Below, piece by piece: positions 1 through 8,114 of a DNA stretch of 56,565 nucleotides. The translations under genes were made by a program, and so were the position numbers. Source of the stretch: Planctomycetaceae bacterium (GTDB taxonomy: Bacteria; Planctomycetota; Planctomycetia; Pirellulales; Pirellulaceae). The stretch's first letter is position 1, and each line of letters starts with the position of its first letter. The notes under the pieces are model-generated. The model was given only the letters and a program-made list of their open reading frames with translations, ran no database searches and had not been told where the DNA came from. The stretch covers positions 1 to 56,565 of the forward strand of contig PAPJ01000042.1 of NCBI GenBank assembly GCA_002709045.1. Reading direction: 5' to 3'.

Positions 1-64
1 GCTCAGTTGGTAGAGCAGGCGGCTGTTAACCGCCTTGTCATAGGTTCGAGTCCTATCGGGGGAG
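1..64 (+). tRNA. tRNA-Asn (GTT), 5' end cut by window start
   Basis: The first base of the window falls inside the gene. The D arm, an anticodon stem GGCGG/CCGCC around loop CTGTTAA (anticodon GTT, Asn) and a T arm ATAGG-TTCGAGT-CCTAT are all present, followed by the 3' acceptor strand CGGGGGA and discriminator G at 64. The 5' acceptor strand and about two linker bases lie before the window. No CCA is encoded; the next bases are CT. The assignment comes from the cloverleaf and from similarity to bacterial tRNA-Asn, with no covariance search run. Confidence 0.95.
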
Positions 65-67
65 CTC

Positions 68-90
68 GTTTCTTTTCTACGGAAAGAAAC
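68..90 (+). other. Hairpin just after tRNA-Asn
   Basis: A 10-bp inverted repeat, GTTTCTTTTC (68-77) and GGAAAGAAAC (81-90), with one G-U pair, encloses the triloop TAC. It begins four bases after the tRNA. There is no T-run behind it, so it is not a classical terminator. It could assist 3' processing or termination of the tRNA transcript; this is inference. Confidence 0.5.
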
Positions 91-107
91 CACCGACCAG
101 TTAACGC

Positions 108-126
108 CCGGCGTCGAGAGATCGGC
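108..126. repeat. Left copy of 19-nt dispersed repeat, inside a hairpin
   Basis: CCGGCGTCGAGAGATCGGC matches positions 3956-3974 at 18 of 19 bases. Here the element lies within an 8-bp perfect hairpin: GCCCGGCG (106-113) pairs with CGCCGGGC (127-134) around a 13-nt loop. The two copies bracket the GC-rich two-gene block downstream of the tRNA gene. It may be a dispersed stem-loop element, or one arm of direct repeats left by an insertion. Confidence 0.6.
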
Positions 127-226
127 CGCCGGGCGCACTCTACAAGAAACTCGGGCGTCTGCGGCTGATCCTCTTGAGGTGTATCGAAAACACTTTGAAG
201 GGGGTTCGTCCGGAAGGAGAGCTGAC

Positions 227-1183
227 ATGACCGATCCGACTGGCTGGCAGTTGATCGAGGACTGGCGAAACGGTGTGATCAGCGATGACGACTTTGTCGC
301 GCTGCAGGACCTTCTGCGTGAAGATCCCGAAGCTCGGCAAACACTGCGTCGTTCAATGACGATGGATTCCGCGCTTCGAGATCGGGCGGAAGCTGAACTG
401 CTTGCGGTTGAGGCTGACACGGAGGTTGTTGGGAAACAGACGAGTGATCTATCTGCGTCCAACCGTCCACGTTGGCTTTCCGCGGCAGCATTGATCGCGG
501 TGGGGTTGTTTGCCGGCTGCCTCTGCACGGGCGTGGCCTGGGCTTATGCCAATGCGAACTCCGTATCATCCATCCGTCTTCCTGTCTCTCTGTGGAATGG
601 AGGGTTCGAATCAGAGACCGAATCGGCAGCGAGCGGCTATCCCGACGGACCGGGATTCTGGAGCGGAGACCAGGTCGAAGTGGTGGAGTCGGGGCATCAG
701 GGAGTGAGTAGTTTTGAAGGCCAGCGCATGCTGCGTTTCGTTCAGACCTGGGGGGATGAACCTGAGAGACGTGGAGCTCGTTCCAATCAGTGGCAGATCG
801 TTGAGCTTTCCGGAGTGGAGACGGGTGGTGAAAAGTTGATGGCCACTTTGACAGCGCGTTTCAATCGAATTGATGCGGGTCCTGACACAGACACGGTTTT
901 TCGCATCGAGATTCAGGCTTTCAGCGGTGATCCTTCCACCGCAGAGACCCAATATGACTCGGATTCCCACCTCTCCGGCACGGTGCTCAAGAAGAGCACC
1001 GACGGCGATCCGCTGACCTGGGAGGAATTGGAAGTCACCACCAGCGTGCCGCCTGAAACCGACTTTCTGCTGATCGGCTTCTACGCCCACGAGGATGTGG
1101 TCGATGATCCGCCAACCGCGCCCGAGTTCGCGGGGCACTACGTCGATGGGGTGGAGCTGGAACTCTCCACGATCAATCCATGA
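227..1183 (+). CDS. Anti-sigma/FecR-like single-pass membrane protein
   Basis: The 318-residue frame begins at ATG 227, which has AAGGAGAG ten bases upstream; an earlier in-frame ATG at 179 lacks such a site. Residues 1-60 form an acidic helical region (WQLIEDWRNGVIS, LLREDPEAR) like the N-terminal cytoplasmic segment of planctomycete FecR/anti-sigma-type proteins. One membrane helix runs from about 83 to 107 (AAALIAVGLFAGCLCTGVAW). The rest, after a typical NGGFE start, looks like an extracytoplasmic beta-sandwich. A role holding or sensing for an ECF sigma factor is inferred from family style only; no sigma factor gene is in the window. The stop overlaps a possible upstream start of the next gene (ATGA at 1180). 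Base composition is GC-rich compared with genes right of 4 kb. Confidence 0.7.
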   Translation: MTDPTGWQLIEDWRNGVISDDDFVALQDLLREDPEARQTLRRSMTMDSALRDRAEAELLAVEADTEVVGKQTSDLSASNRPRWLSAAALIAVGLFAGCLCTGVAWAYANANSVSSIRLPVSLWNGGFESETESAASGYPDGPGFWSGDQVEVVESGHQGVSSFEGQRMLRFVQTWGDEPERRGARSNQWQIVELSGVETGGEKLMATLTARFNRIDAGPDTDTVFRIEIQAFSGDPSTAETQYDSDSHLSGTVLKKSTDGDPLTWEELEVTTSVPPETDFLLIGFYAHEDVVDDPPTAPEFAGHYVDGVELELSTINP

Positions 1184-1230
1184 AGTCTTCCACTTTCACA
1201 CTGATTCAGAGTCCGAATCGATTGCCGACT

Positions 1231-3483
1231 ATGAAAATCTTGTTGATCACTCTGTGCGCCGTTCTTCTGTCATCAAACCCGCTTTTCGCTGACAAGAGTC
1301 TGAAAGGATATCCCGAAGGACACCAGTGGTTCAGCGGGACTTTTACCGGTCTGGATGACGGTTACCTCGTCATGAAACGGATGGGTGAAAAGTATCTCGT
1401 CAAACTAAACCAGGATACGCCCATCATCGGTCAGTTTCGGTCAGCCGGACCGCTGATCGATCGTGAGAAAGGGGTGATCAATTACCTGCTCCTCCAGGCA
1501 CCGACGGGGCATCCCCTGGTGAAAAAAGTCAGCAAGCAGAACATTGCTACGAGAAAGCTCGGCGCGAATTGCCATGAGGATGGTGCCGGTCGACACCACA
1601 AGCACATCAAAGGATGGAAGCCAGCGGAACTGGATCCTTACGGTGATGTTTTGGACGTGGTTGGCACGATCGAGGGCAATGTGATTTCGGCACACACCGT
1701 CTTCTTCGAGCCGGTTCTCGACTGTTTTGAATCCTTCAATAAGAGCTTGCCGAACGTTCTGAACATCGGCGACTCGATCTCGCTGGGTTATGGTGGAGAA
1801 TTGCGCAGGCAATCAGAAGGAAAGCTCAACATCGACCATCCGCGGCTGAACTGTGCGGGCATCCACATCAACCCGGTCTGGTTTGGCGCTTTCGATGAGC
1901 CGGGGCGGCAATGGGATATCGTTGCTTTCAACGGCGGCCACTGGAACAGTAATCTTCCCAAAGAAGAGTACATGGAAATCTTTGAGGAGTCGCTGACGAA
2001 AAGCATCAAGGCAGGCAGGAAGGTGATCTGGATCACGACGGCTCCGGTCCCGTTCGGCTACAACGTGACCGACAAAGGGACGACCAATGGGGCGGATGCT
2101 ATTTTGCCGGAAGACCAATGGCGCAGCATCCAGTTTGCCCATCCCAATATCCAGAATGAGCGTTGCGGTCGCCAGGCAGGGCGGATGATGGCGCAGAATC
2201 ACTGGGTGAAGCCGATCCTGGACAAATATCCGCAGATCGCGGTGTGCGATCAGTGGGGTCTGGTCTATGCCCGATCCAAAAGCAAAGTCTCGCCGTTTGC
2301 CAATTGGATGCACGGAAAAAACGTTCATTTCAAGACCATTGAAATGAACGAGGAACTGGCAGGAGTGATCGTTGAATTGTCCCTCGTGCTCACCGGAAAG
2401 AAATCCATGGAGGATGTTCCGGAGCGATTTCGGGATTTCCTCCACGCGAGTCCCGAGACATACCACCCGCCAGCTGATTTCGACAACCCCGCGCCGCCCG
2501 AGCAATGGTACCGCGTCCCGGGTCAAACGGCAGTGGCTGCCACCGCGACGACGCCCAACCCGGGTGATGACACGACGTCAACGCCGGCCGCCAAGCGGTC
2601 GGGCAAAGAGGATCCTTGGTGGACCCGGCCCGAATATCGGTTGGATGCGACGATCGTGAATTATGCCGATGCCCCAGGAAAAAGTGCTCAGAGACGCGCC
2701 AAATCTCGACTCGCACTCGCCGAGAAAGACCTCGAGCAACACGAGAAATGGTTGCATAGCGGCGAGGTGCCAGCCGAGCAGGTGGAAAAAGCGAAACGCA
2801 TTCTGGAACACGCCAAGCAGGTATTCGAGACGTTTTCCTCTGGCGGCAAGGGTGCGCCGGGTAGACCCAAGACGCCTGCCAAATCCAAGACGTCCTCTCG
2901 AGAGAATCCGACAAATTCCGACACGACAAACTCCGACACGGCCACGCCGATTCAACTCGGCAAAAAGGTGAAACGCAGCGATGAAGAAGCACTGAAACAT
3001 CTCGATCCCAAGTGGCACGATGTGCAGCCCCTGCCCGAGACCTTTCCCGAGGACTTCAAGTTGCAGCTCACCGGTATCGCCGACAGCGGAAAGGGAGAAG
3101 GCTACGAATTCAACGAACCGATCTCGCCGGACGTACTGGCACGTCTGCGATCCAAGGGCAAGGAAGCCATGGTGCACCGGTTCTACTTCGCTCCCCGGGA
3201 TCCCCGTTACAAAGAAGGGCCGGGATTGAGTGGCAGGGAATATCTTGAGGACGCGAAGAAGGGCACCGTTCGCGAAGACCTCGGCCACGTCGCATGGATC
3301 TATGGCGAGCTGAAGATCAATTTGATGACCGACTACTGGCTCTATCGAGTCACCAAAGATTCATGGTTCCTCGAGGACATCATGGCTTTCGCCGATGCCA
3401 ACCAGACGCTGCTCGAGCAGAACTCGAAGCTCTTCCTCCCCGGCGGCCAGGGACAAGGCGGCCAAAGCGCATGGAAGAGTTGA
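1231..3483 (+). CDS. Secreted SGNH/GDSL-type hydrolase with long low-complexity C-terminal region
   Basis: ATG 1231 gives a clean signal peptide (MKILLITLCAVLLSSNPLFA); ATG 1180 would put 17 residues in front of it. Residues about 170-385 carry an SGNH fold: block I NIGDSISLG with Ser182, and the block III equivalent FNGGHWN (233-239). The usual DxxH block appears as KNVH near the domain end, so the catalytic Asp is not obvious. A Ser/Thr/Pro/Lys-rich linker with a helical Lys/Glu/Ala segment follows (about 460-590), then a domain I do not recognise, rich in aromatic residues. The protein stops in a GGQGQGGQS tail that looks abnormal; an Ala/Arg/Lys-rich helix continues in another frame to 3535. 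Substrate is unknown; SGNH enzymes are usually esterases acting on acyl or sugar esters. Confidence 0.75.
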   Translation: MKILLITLCAVLLSSNPLFADKSLKGYPEGHQWFSGTFTGLDDGYLVMKRMGEKYLVKLNQDTPIIGQFRSAGPLIDREKGVINYLLLQAPTGHPLVKKVSKQNIATRKLGANCHEDGAGRHHKHIKGWKPAELDPYGDVLDVVGTIEGNVISAHTVFFEPVLDCFESFNKSLPNVLNIGDSISLGYGGELRRQSEGKLNIDHPRLNCAGIHINPVWFGAFDEPGRQWDIVAFNGGHWNSNLPKEEYMEIFEESLTKSIKAGRKVIWITTAPVPFGYNVTDKGTTNGADAILPEDQWRSIQFAHPNIQNERCGRQAGRMMAQNHWVKPILDKYPQIAVCDQWGLVYARSKSKVSPFANWMHGKNVHFKTIEMNEELAGVIVELSLVLTGKKSMEDVPERFRDFLHASPETYHPPADFDNPAPPEQWYRVPGQTAVAATATTPNPGDDTTSTPAAKRSGKEDPWWTRPEYRLDATIVNYADAPGKSAQRRAKSRLALAEKDLEQHEKWLHSGEVPAEQVEKAKRILEHAKQVFETFSSGGKGAPGRPKTPAKSKTSSRENPTNSDTTNSDTATPIQLGKKVKRSDEEALKHLDPKWHDVQPLPETFPEDFKLQLTGIADSGKGEGYEFNEPISPDVLARLRSKGKEAMVHRFYFAPRDPRYKEGPGLSGREYLEDAKKGTVREDLGHVAWIYGELKINLMTDYWLYRVTKDSWFLEDIMAFADANQTLLEQNSKLFLPGGQGQGGQSAWKS

Positions 3484-3535
3484 AAAGTTTCAGCGACGCA
3501 TGGTTGAGGCACTGGGAAAGAGCTTAAGTAGATGA
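3443..3535 (+). other. Possible frame-shifted continuation of the SGNH gene
   Basis: In the +1 frame relative to the preceding gene, codons from 3443 read AARDKAAKAHGRVEKFQRRM and then VEALGKSLSR before TGA 3533-3535. This amphipathic helix looks far more protein-like than the Gly/Gln tail of the annotated frame (from about residue 735). One indel between about 3425 and 3443 would join the two. It may be a real frameshift, a sequencing error, or chance in GC-rich DNA. Confidence 0.35.
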
Positions 3536-3700
3536 GCTGAATGTCTCGCCATGTGCAAGCGTTTCGAGCTAGGTTGCGACCGTCGCGGAATCACCGAAAG
3601 GGACTCGAACTCGCCAAACGCTGGAATCTCAACGGCTTACGTCATTCCGAAAAGAGAGTATTGTTACGAAGAGGGTTCCTTTCGGGGAGCTCTTTTTGAT

Positions 3701-3737
3701 AATGGCTGCTGGTAAGCAATCCAGCAGCCATTTTTTT
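3701..3737 (+). terminator. Strong rho-independent terminator
   Basis: A 12-bp perfect stem, AATGGCTGCTGG (3701-3712) with CCAGCAGCCATT (3721-3732), encloses an 8-nt loop, and the T-run extends to 3737. It reads on the plus strand, about 220 bp after the SGNH gene stop, and is the likely end of the transcript carrying the two left-hand genes. It is the clearest intrinsic terminator in the window. Confidence 0.85.
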
Positions 3738-3955
3738 GTGCCCCGACCATCACCATATCTGCAAGCATTTCAAAGGGTTGTCGAAATTCGGGCGTCAGCT
3801 CAGAATGCAATCGAAAGGTTGAGGAAGACCTTGTTGGTGTGACTGAACCAGCATGGCAAGGTTGGTTGTATGAAGGAGGAAATGGCCGCTGCCGCAGACA
3901 GGTTCAAGAATTTTGAGGGCCCTCGGGTCTTTCTTCGCGCGGTATGAAATGTGAA

Positions 3956-3974
3956 CCGGTGTCGAGAGATCGGC
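3956..3974. repeat. Right copy of 19-nt dispersed repeat
   Basis: CCGGTGTCGAGAGATCGGC differs from 108-126 at one base. The flanks can form only a weak stem (ACCG with CGGT), and a T-rich stretch follows from about 3983. It sits at the change from GC-rich to AT-richer DNA. Confidence 0.6.
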
Positions 3975-4064
3975 TAGCGGTCGTTTTTCATTTTTGATTC
4001 GATTCCTCCAAGGTTACAATAAATCCCTGATTGCTTGTTTCTGCTTCATTTGGACATACTAAAA

Positions 4065-4094
4065 ATCAGTCATCTTTATATCAGTCATCTTTTA
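4065..4094. repeat. Tandem 15-bp repeat just upstream of the 4109 start codon
   Basis: Two adjacent units share ATCAGTCATCTTT exactly (4065-4077 and 4080-4092) and differ only in the last two bases (AT, TA). The second unit ends 14 bases before the ATG at 4109. The arrangement could be a paired operator, part of the 5' leader, or a replication-slippage product. No palindrome is evident within the unit. Confidence 0.6.
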
Positions 4095-4108
4095 GGACTT
4101 ATCTCACT

Positions 4109-4765
4109 ATGCAAATTGCAATCTGCTTGCTGACCGTGATGACACCTCTGGTAACATATTCAATACCTGTCTCAGCATCTGAAAATGATCTGCCGGTGAA
4201 ACAGATTATCGAAAAAACAATCGCTGTCGCGGGTGGAGAAGAAAAACTACTAAAGATTTTCCGCTTTCACGAACGCGTTTTGATCACAGCGACCCCGACG
4301 CCATTAGTTGCCGGAGAGACAAAGGGTAACCGCACCTCCGTCGTCGAGGTTGGTGGCAGATGGTGGGTGGGTGCCAACAAACGGAACAAAGACAAAGTCC
4401 GTGTTCTCTGTTGGGCCTGGAGCCTAAGGATTCTGCTTGATGAAAAATCAAAAGTAGAAGTCCTCTCGGATAACGTTGTTATGGACAGACCTGTGCTTGG
4501 TCTACGTGTAACCGGTTCCGTGCAGTCACCAATAGACTTGTTCTTCTACAAAGAATCAACGCGACTCGCGGCGATTGATTACGCTGATACGCGGCACGTA
4601 TTCAGTAACTGGAAAAAGACGAAGCAAGGCCATGAGTATCCTGCACACGTTACCGGGTTTCGCTTTGCAGACATCAAAGCAAAAAAGATCCAATCTGCAC
4701 AATGGTATCAAACCGATATTCTGACATTAACTCCATTGAAAGAAATTCCTGTTGAACTAAATTAG
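4109..4765 (+). CDS. Small secreted protein, possibly LolA/LppX-like fold
   Basis: The reading frame extends upstream to 4031, but ATG 4109 gives a proper signal peptide (MQIAICLLTVMTPLVTYSIPVSA), so the protein is 218 residues. The mature part begins with a helix (IIEKTIAVAGGEEKLLKI), then alternating strands typical of lipoprotein-carrier-like sheets in planctomycete proteins of this size. The LolA-like assignment rests on this pattern only. It is the first gene of a plus-strand run that continues, after 108 bp, into the DUF1080 fusion and the sulfatases. It lies at the start of the AT-richer DNA, next to the tandem 15-bp repeat. Confidence 0.7.
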   Translation: MQIAICLLTVMTPLVTYSIPVSASENDLPVKQIIEKTIAVAGGEEKLLKIFRFHERVLITATPTPLVAGETKGNRTSVVEVGGRWWVGANKRNKDKVRVLCWAWSLRILLDEKSKVEVLSDNVVMDRPVLGLRVTGSVQSPIDLFFYKESTRLAAIDYADTRHVFSNWKKTKQGHEYPAHVTGFRFADIKAKKIQSAQWYQTDILTLTPLKEIPVELN

Positions 4766-4873
4766 CTCCTGCTCTTTCTCAAAGAATATCAAGTCTACAA
4801 GACCGAGAATCAATAATCCTCTGAACGAAAATAACTAAACCGTAAAACCACAACCCTCCGAATCTTGAGAACT

Positions 4874-7800
4874 ATGAAATTAATTACATCTCTATCAGCA
4901 TTTTTCCTGTTTGCGTTTACAACTAATGCTGAGGAATTCCAATCTCTTTTCAATGGTCAGGACTTATCCGGATGGACCGGAAAGTCTGAATTCTGGACTG
5001 TCAAAGACGGGGCAATCTTAGGTCAAACAACTAAAGAAAAACCAACCAAGGGTAATACTTTCCTCGTCTGGCAGGATGGTGAAGTGACTGACTTTATATT
5101 TAAAGCAAAAGTCCGCTTCTCAGGGAACAATTCAGGTGTCCAGTATCGCAGTGAACTTATCGACCCGAACGAGTTTGTCGTGAAAGGTTATCAGGCAGAC
5201 TTACACCCAAAACCTGAATTCTTCGGGATGCTTTATGCTGAAAAATGGCGCGGCATCGTAGCTCAACGATTTCAACGAGTCCTTGTCGGTGACGATGGCA
5301 AACCTCAGGTTGTCGGAGAAGTAGGCGACAAAGCTCAAAAACTGGTTGACACTGAATGGAACGAACTGACGATCATTGCCTTCGGTAACCGCCAAATCCA
5401 TCAGGTTAATAATGTCACCACGATGGATCTGACTGACAATCACCCTGAAGCAAAAAGAAAAGGTATTCTGGCACTGCAGTTACATGCCGGGGCACCAATG
5501 AAAGTCGAATTCAAAGATATCCAACTTAAGCAACTGGATGCCAAAAGCGGCAAAGCCGCCATCAATGCTGTCAGCATAAAAACGGGAAACACAGCCACAC
5601 CTATCAGTCGAATCAAAGCAGCAAAAGGATTTAAAGTCGAGTTATTATATTCAGTTCCAAGTGAAGTTCATGGCTCCTGGGTAAACCTTTGCACGGACAA
5701 CAAAGGCAGGCTAATTGTCAGTGATCAATTTGGTAAACTCTACAAAATCAAGCCACCTGAGAATGGTGAGACATTGGCACAAGCCGATGTAAAACCACTA
5801 AATGTTGACATCCGCGCTGTCAACGGTATGGTTTGGGCGTTCGATGCTCTCTATGTAGGCGTCAACGACTATGAACGAAAAATCCCTTCCGGCTTGTATC
5901 GGATCAGTGATAGTGACGGGGATGACGAGTTGGACAAAGTTGAGATGCTTCGCTCAATGGAAGCTCGCGGTGACCATGGTGTTCATGCTGTCGTACCAAG
6001 TCCAGATGGCAAGTCACTCTTTTTGATTACTGGTAACAATGCAAAACCAACCCAACTTGCAGATAATTCTCAAGTACCTCAGGTGTGGGGAGAAGACCAT
6101 CTGTTACCAAGCTTCCCGGACGGACGAGGTCACAATCGTGGAGTGCTCGCTCCGGGAGGAATTATTTACAAAGTAGATCCTGACGGGAAAAACTTTGAAG
6201 CTTATGCCAATGGTTTTCGTAACATCTTTGATGCCGCTTTCAATCGGGAAGGTGAGCTATTCACTTATGATGCCGACATGGAATATGATTTCAACGTACC
6301 ATGGTATCGTCCGACACGTATCTGTCAGGTTACCAGTGGATCTGAATTTGGCTGGCGAAACGGAGCAGGTAAACGTCCGGTATTCTATCCTGACAACCTG
6401 CCGGGTGTTTTAGATATCGGACCAGGTTCACCAACTGGTGTCACATTCGGTTACGGTGCTAAATTTCCAGCCAAATACCAGAATGCACTTTATGTATTGG
6501 ACTGGAGTTGGGGAAAACTCTATGCCGTGCATATGAAGCAAGAGGGCTCTTCGTACACCGCCACGAAAGAAGAATTTGTAACAGGTGCTCCCCTGCCAAT
6601 CACAGATGCCATTATCCACCCGGGCGACGGGGCAATGTACTTCACAATCGGTGGACGTCGGGTCCAATCCGGTCTTTATCGCGTTACCTATACAGGCGAC
6701 GAACCAACGGCACTGATAAAAGCAGAAGCGAGCGTCACCAAAGAAACCGAGTTGCGGCGAAAGCTGGAAACGTTTCACGGCAGGCAGGACCCGAATGCCA
6801 TAGCTTCTGTCTGGCCACATCTAAAAAACGAAGATCGCTTTATTCGCTGGGCGGCAAGAATCGCTGTCGAACATCAGTCGGTCGACGTTTGGGCAGATAA
6901 AGCGCTGACTGAATCTGACCCTCAGATACAGGTCGAAGCATTACTTGCTCTGGCTCGTGTTACCGGAGTTTGCCCTCAACACCGTAACGAGGATACATCA
7001 GCTGTCGATACAGCTATGCGTACCAAATTATTAGATGCCGTACTTGCCATCAATATGGGAAATCTCGATACCACGAGCCAACTTACTCTGCAGCGTACCA
7101 TCCAGATTATTCTTAATCGTTTTGGGCGTCCGGATGATTCCACCGTAGAGAAACTAACGATTGCTATCGACCCTCTATTTCCATCCAATTCCGCCGATCT
7201 CAATTGGTTGTTGTGCGAAACTCTAGCCTATCTGCAATCGCCAACCGTTGCCGCCAAAACGATGGCCTTGATCGAAGCTGCACCTACGCAGGAAGAACAA
7301 GTACAGTACGCACGGTCAATTCGCATGTTAAAGACCGGATGGACAGCAGAATTGCAAACAGATTATTTCCAATGGTTTCTAAAAGCTGCCAATTATCGTG
7401 GTGGTGCCAGCTTTGCCAAGTTCATCGAGTTTATTCGTAACGACGCCGTTGCCTCCCTCAATAATGCGCAAAAAGAGTCTCTGAAAGAACTGCTTGCGCA
7501 AAAGCCCGAACGAATCTCTGCGCTGGAAAATCTCGGTTCCGTCTTTGATGGACGTGAACAAAAGCAATGGAAACTGGACGAACTGGTTCAGGCTGCGAGC
7601 TCAGGTTTGAAAGGCCGTAACTACGACAATGGCCGCAAGATGTTTGGAGCTGCTGGATGTTATGCCTGCCATCGATTCCAAAACCAGGGTGGTATGACAG
7701 GTCCGGACCTGACAACCGCCGGACGTCGGTATTCAGTACGTGACCTACTCGATCAGGTGGTAAATCCAAGTAAAGTTATCAATGATCAATTCTCTGCAGT

Positions 7801-8062
7801 AATGGTGATCACAGAGGAAGGCCTTGTTCATAGTGGCGTTGTCGTCAATCTGAACAATGACGGCTTAACGCTTAATACCGATCTCACCGATCCGAACAAA
7901 CGTGTTACGATTAACCGCAACACGATCGACGAAATGATCGTATCCAAAACGTCACCCATGCCGGCTGGATTATTCAACCGTATGACCCGGGAGGAAATCC
8001 TTGATCTCGTTGCCTACCTGATCAGTGGTGCCGACCCGAGTCACGAGTACTTCAAAGATTAG
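4874..8062 (+). CDS. DUF1080 domain / beta-propeller / PVC-type haem-binding fusion
   Basis: ATG 4874 opens a signal peptide (MKLITSLSAFFLFAFTTNAE) in a 1062-residue protein. Residues about 20-223 are a DUF1080 (3-keto-disaccharide hydrolase-like, concanavalin-type) domain, recognisable from SLFNGQDLSGW and GVQYRSE. About 240-600 form a sorbosone-dehydrogenase/NHL-like propeller, with a DSDGDDELDK loop that may bind calcium. About 620-900 are helical repeats. The C-terminus is the PVC haem-binding domain (TIGR02603 type) with C929-Y-A-C-H933 and the ending EEILDLVAYLISGADP, as in the 1653-residue protein at 32760-37721. It is likely a periplasmic redox protein acting on sugars. Known DUF1080 proteins act on 3-keto sugars; the actual substrate here is unknown. 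Confidence 0.88.
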   Translation: MKLITSLSAFFLFAFTTNAEEFQSLFNGQDLSGWTGKSEFWTVKDGAILGQTTKEKPTKGNTFLVWQDGEVTDFIFKAKVRFSGNNSGVQYRSELIDPNEFVVKGYQADLHPKPEFFGMLYAEKWRGIVAQRFQRVLVGDDGKPQVVGEVGDKAQKLVDTEWNELTIIAFGNRQIHQVNNVTTMDLTDNHPEAKRKGILALQLHAGAPMKVEFKDIQLKQLDAKSGKAAINAVSIKTGNTATPISRIKAAKGFKVELLYSVPSEVHGSWVNLCTDNKGRLIVSDQFGKLYKIKPPENGETLAQADVKPLNVDIRAVNGMVWAFDALYVGVNDYERKIPSGLYRISDSDGDDELDKVEMLRSMEARGDHGVHAVVPSPDGKSLFLITGNNAKPTQLADNSQVPQVWGEDHLLPSFPDGRGHNRGVLAPGGIIYKVDPDGKNFEAYANGFRNIFDAAFNREGELFTYDADMEYDFNVPWYRPTRICQVTSGSEFGWRNGAGKRPVFYPDNLPGVLDIGPGSPTGVTFGYGAKFPAKYQNALYVLDWSWGKLYAVHMKQEGSSYTATKEEFVTGAPLPITDAIIHPGDGAMYFTIGGRRVQSGLYRVTYTGDEPTALIKAEASVTKETELRRKLETFHGRQDPNAIASVWPHLKNEDRFIRWAARIAVEHQSVDVWADKALTESDPQIQVEALLALARVTGVCPQHRNEDTSAVDTAMRTKLLDAVLAINMGNLDTTSQLTLQRTIQIILNRFGRPDDSTVEKLTIAIDPLFPSNSADLNWLLCETLAYLQSPTVAAKTMALIEAAPTQEEQVQYARSIRMLKTGWTAELQTDYFQWFLKAANYRGGASFAKFIEFIRNDAVASLNNAQKESLKELLAQKPERISALENLGSVFDGREQKQWKLDELVQAASSGLKGRNYDNGRKMFGAAGCYACHRFQNQGGMTGPDLTTAGRRYSVRDLLDQVVNPSKVINDQFSAVMVITEEGLVHSGVVVNLNNDGLTLNTDLTDPNKRVTINRNTIDEMIVSKTSPMPAGLFNRMTREEILDLVAYLISGADPSHEYFKD

Positions 8063-8114
8063 TCGTCCAATTCTGCATACATTCTTTTGTTCTATTAAAA
8101 CGGATTGCTGATTC

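Larger units (their letters stand above)
3536..4108. other. 573-bp region without a convincing gene, including composition boundary
   Basis: The stretch holds a strong terminator (3701-3737), the right copy of the 19-nt repeat (3956-3974) and a tandem 15-bp repeat (4065-4094). Between the terminator and 3940, one plus-strand frame stays open for about 60 codons, with a protein-like segment (VEEDLVGVTEPAWQGWLYEGG), but it has no good start and I recognise no family; it may be the remnant of a gene. Base composition shifts around 3.95-4.0 kb from GC-rich on the left to AT-richer on the right. Confidence 0.6.

Noticed and set aside
1813..3288. Long open frames on the minus strand opposite the SGNH gene (237, 200 and 236 residues)
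   Set aside because: They lie entirely against a well-supported coding frame in GC-rich DNA, where antisense frames stay open by chance; their translations are Arg/Pro/His-rich without domains or good starts.
6508..6900. 130-residue overlapping frame inside the DUF1080 fusion gene
   Set aside because: The known domain runs through in the other frame; this one is rich in Arg/Cys and has no start signal.
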